From Actinomycetota bacterium (GTDB lineage Bacteria; Actinomycetota; Humimicrobiia; Humimicrobiales; Humimicrobiaceae), in assembly GCA_023379515.1 (NCBI GenBank), contig JAMCQQ010000481.1, forward strand, positions 1-7,092: 7,092 bases of DNA, given 5' to 3'. Below, piece by piece: positions 6,629 through 7,092 of this stretch. Under the pieces are notes generated by a model, which worked only from the letters and a program-made list of their open reading frames with translations, was not told the DNA's origin and searched no databases. The position numbers and the translations under genes were made by a program. The first letter of the stretch is position 1. Every line of letters starts with the position of its first letter.

Positions 6629-7092
6629 ATGAAAATTCAGGATAATATTTTTGGTACACAGTCTATTTTTAGAAAAAAAGCAATTATTTGTTTAATTTTA
6701 TTTGCAGCATTTTTGATACGCATATATAATTTTTCGTTTCCTTTTTTTACTTCAGATGAGGCAAGGATAGCTTATCGCGGATATACTCTTGCAACGTTTG
6801 GTAAAGATGAACTGGGTAGGTTTTTTCCGGTCCTTTTTAATTCTTTGAAGGATTATGACCTTCCGTTAACATCCTATCTTACTGCTGGCGGAGAAATGTT
6901 TTTTGGTAAATCAGATTTGGGAGCAAGAATGCCCTTTGTAATTATAGGTACGCTTTTAGTTTTACTTGTGTACCAAATTGCAAAATTTTTTAGTCAGGAG
7001 TCTTACTTCCGGCTTACTAGCGCTTTTATTGCGGGGTTTTCTCCTACTCTCATTTTTTTATCTAAAATACCTAATCAAAGTATAGTACTAAC
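6629..7092 (+). CDS. ArnT/PMT-like membrane glycosyltransferase (GT-C), N-terminal part (3' end outside window)
   Basis: A frame open from ATG 6629 to the right edge gives 154 residues without a stop. A basic N-terminus is followed by a first helix (about 18-33, ICLILFAAFLIRIYNF). The loop PFFTSDEARIAYRGYTLATF follows, with the catalytic-type acidic pair DE at residues 43-44. Then come FGKDELGRFFPVLFNSLKDY and DLPLTSYLTA, which correspond to the second part of the first extracytoplasmic loop. GKSDLGARMPFVIIGTLLVLLVYQ (about 93-116) gives the second helix with the conserved R-x-P before it, and a further helix begins near residue 128. This is the start pattern of ArnT-like enzymes that use polyprenyl-phosphate sugars. 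AAAGG at 6615-6619 lies nine bases before the ATG, a good ribosome-binding site that supports this start. It diverges from the minus-strand operon. The missing C-terminal part prevents finer assignment. Confidence 0.82.
   Translation, partial: MKIQDNIFGTQSIFRKKAIICLILFAAFLIRIYNFSFPFFTSDEARIAYRGYTLATFGKDELGRFFPVLFNSLKDYDLPLTSYLTAGGEMFFGKSDLGARMPFVIIGTLLVLLVYQIAKFFSQESYFRLTSAFIAGFSPTLIFLSKIPNQSIVL

Noticed and set aside
7060..7092. Inverted repeat at the right edge mirroring the one at the left edge
   Set aside because: Only very short matches (such as ACTAAC at 6521 and at the end) were found; nothing comparable to the 31-base match at the left edge.

Overview
The window is strongly AT-rich bacterial DNA, tightly packed with genes for glycosyltransferases, most of them polytopic membrane enzymes of the GT-C superfamily. 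The style of the proteins (lysine- and isoleucine-rich, many ArnT/PMT-like enzymes, a GT4 with an ALG11-like EX7E block) and the ATGA start/stop overlaps resemble candidate phyla radiation bacteria, particularly Microgenomates (OP11)-type lineages. This placement comes from recall of protein style, not from a marker gene. TGA serves as a stop in several genes, so the UGA-to-glycine code of Gracilibacteria/SR1 does not apply.

Layout: (A) bases 2-4184 hold a plus-strand operon: the 3' end of a GT2 glycosyltransferase, a cytoplasmic GT4 glycosyltransferase, a GT87/mannosyltransferase-like GT-C protein, and a larger PMT/ArnT-like GT-C protein. Two junctions are 4-base ATGA overlaps and one is a 3-base gap, so this is one transcription unit whose promoter lies outside the window. 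It ends at a stem-loop followed by a T tract at about 4166-4211. (B) Bases 4192-6494 hold a convergent minus-strand pair: a 229-residue membrane protein of unknown function, followed with an ATGA overlap by a 538-residue ArnT-like GT-C protein. (C) A 134-base divergent intergenic region, 6495-6628, carries a plausible promoter for the minus operon and, on the plus strand, a strong Shine-Dalgarno sequence leading into a chain of very short overlapping reading frames. (D) From 6629 to the right edge runs the 5' part of another plus-strand ArnT-like GT-C gene, cut off by the window.

Taken together this looks like part of a cell-envelope glycan or glycoprotein assembly locus. The GT2 and GT4 enzymes would work on the cytoplasmic face, building lipid-linked sugars or oligosaccharides. 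The GT-C enzymes would use polyprenyl-phosphate sugars on the outer face of the membrane. Specific sugars and acceptors cannot be read from the sequence.

The most unusual points are a near-perfect 31-base inverted repeat whose left arm starts exactly at base 1 (possibly a chimeric contig end), the small membrane protein that resembles the middle of a GT-C enzyme but lacks the catalytic N-terminal loop, a large insert in the first extracytoplasmic loop of the 522-residue enzyme, and the mini-ORF chain before the last gene. No mobile element, RNA gene or CRISPR array was seen.
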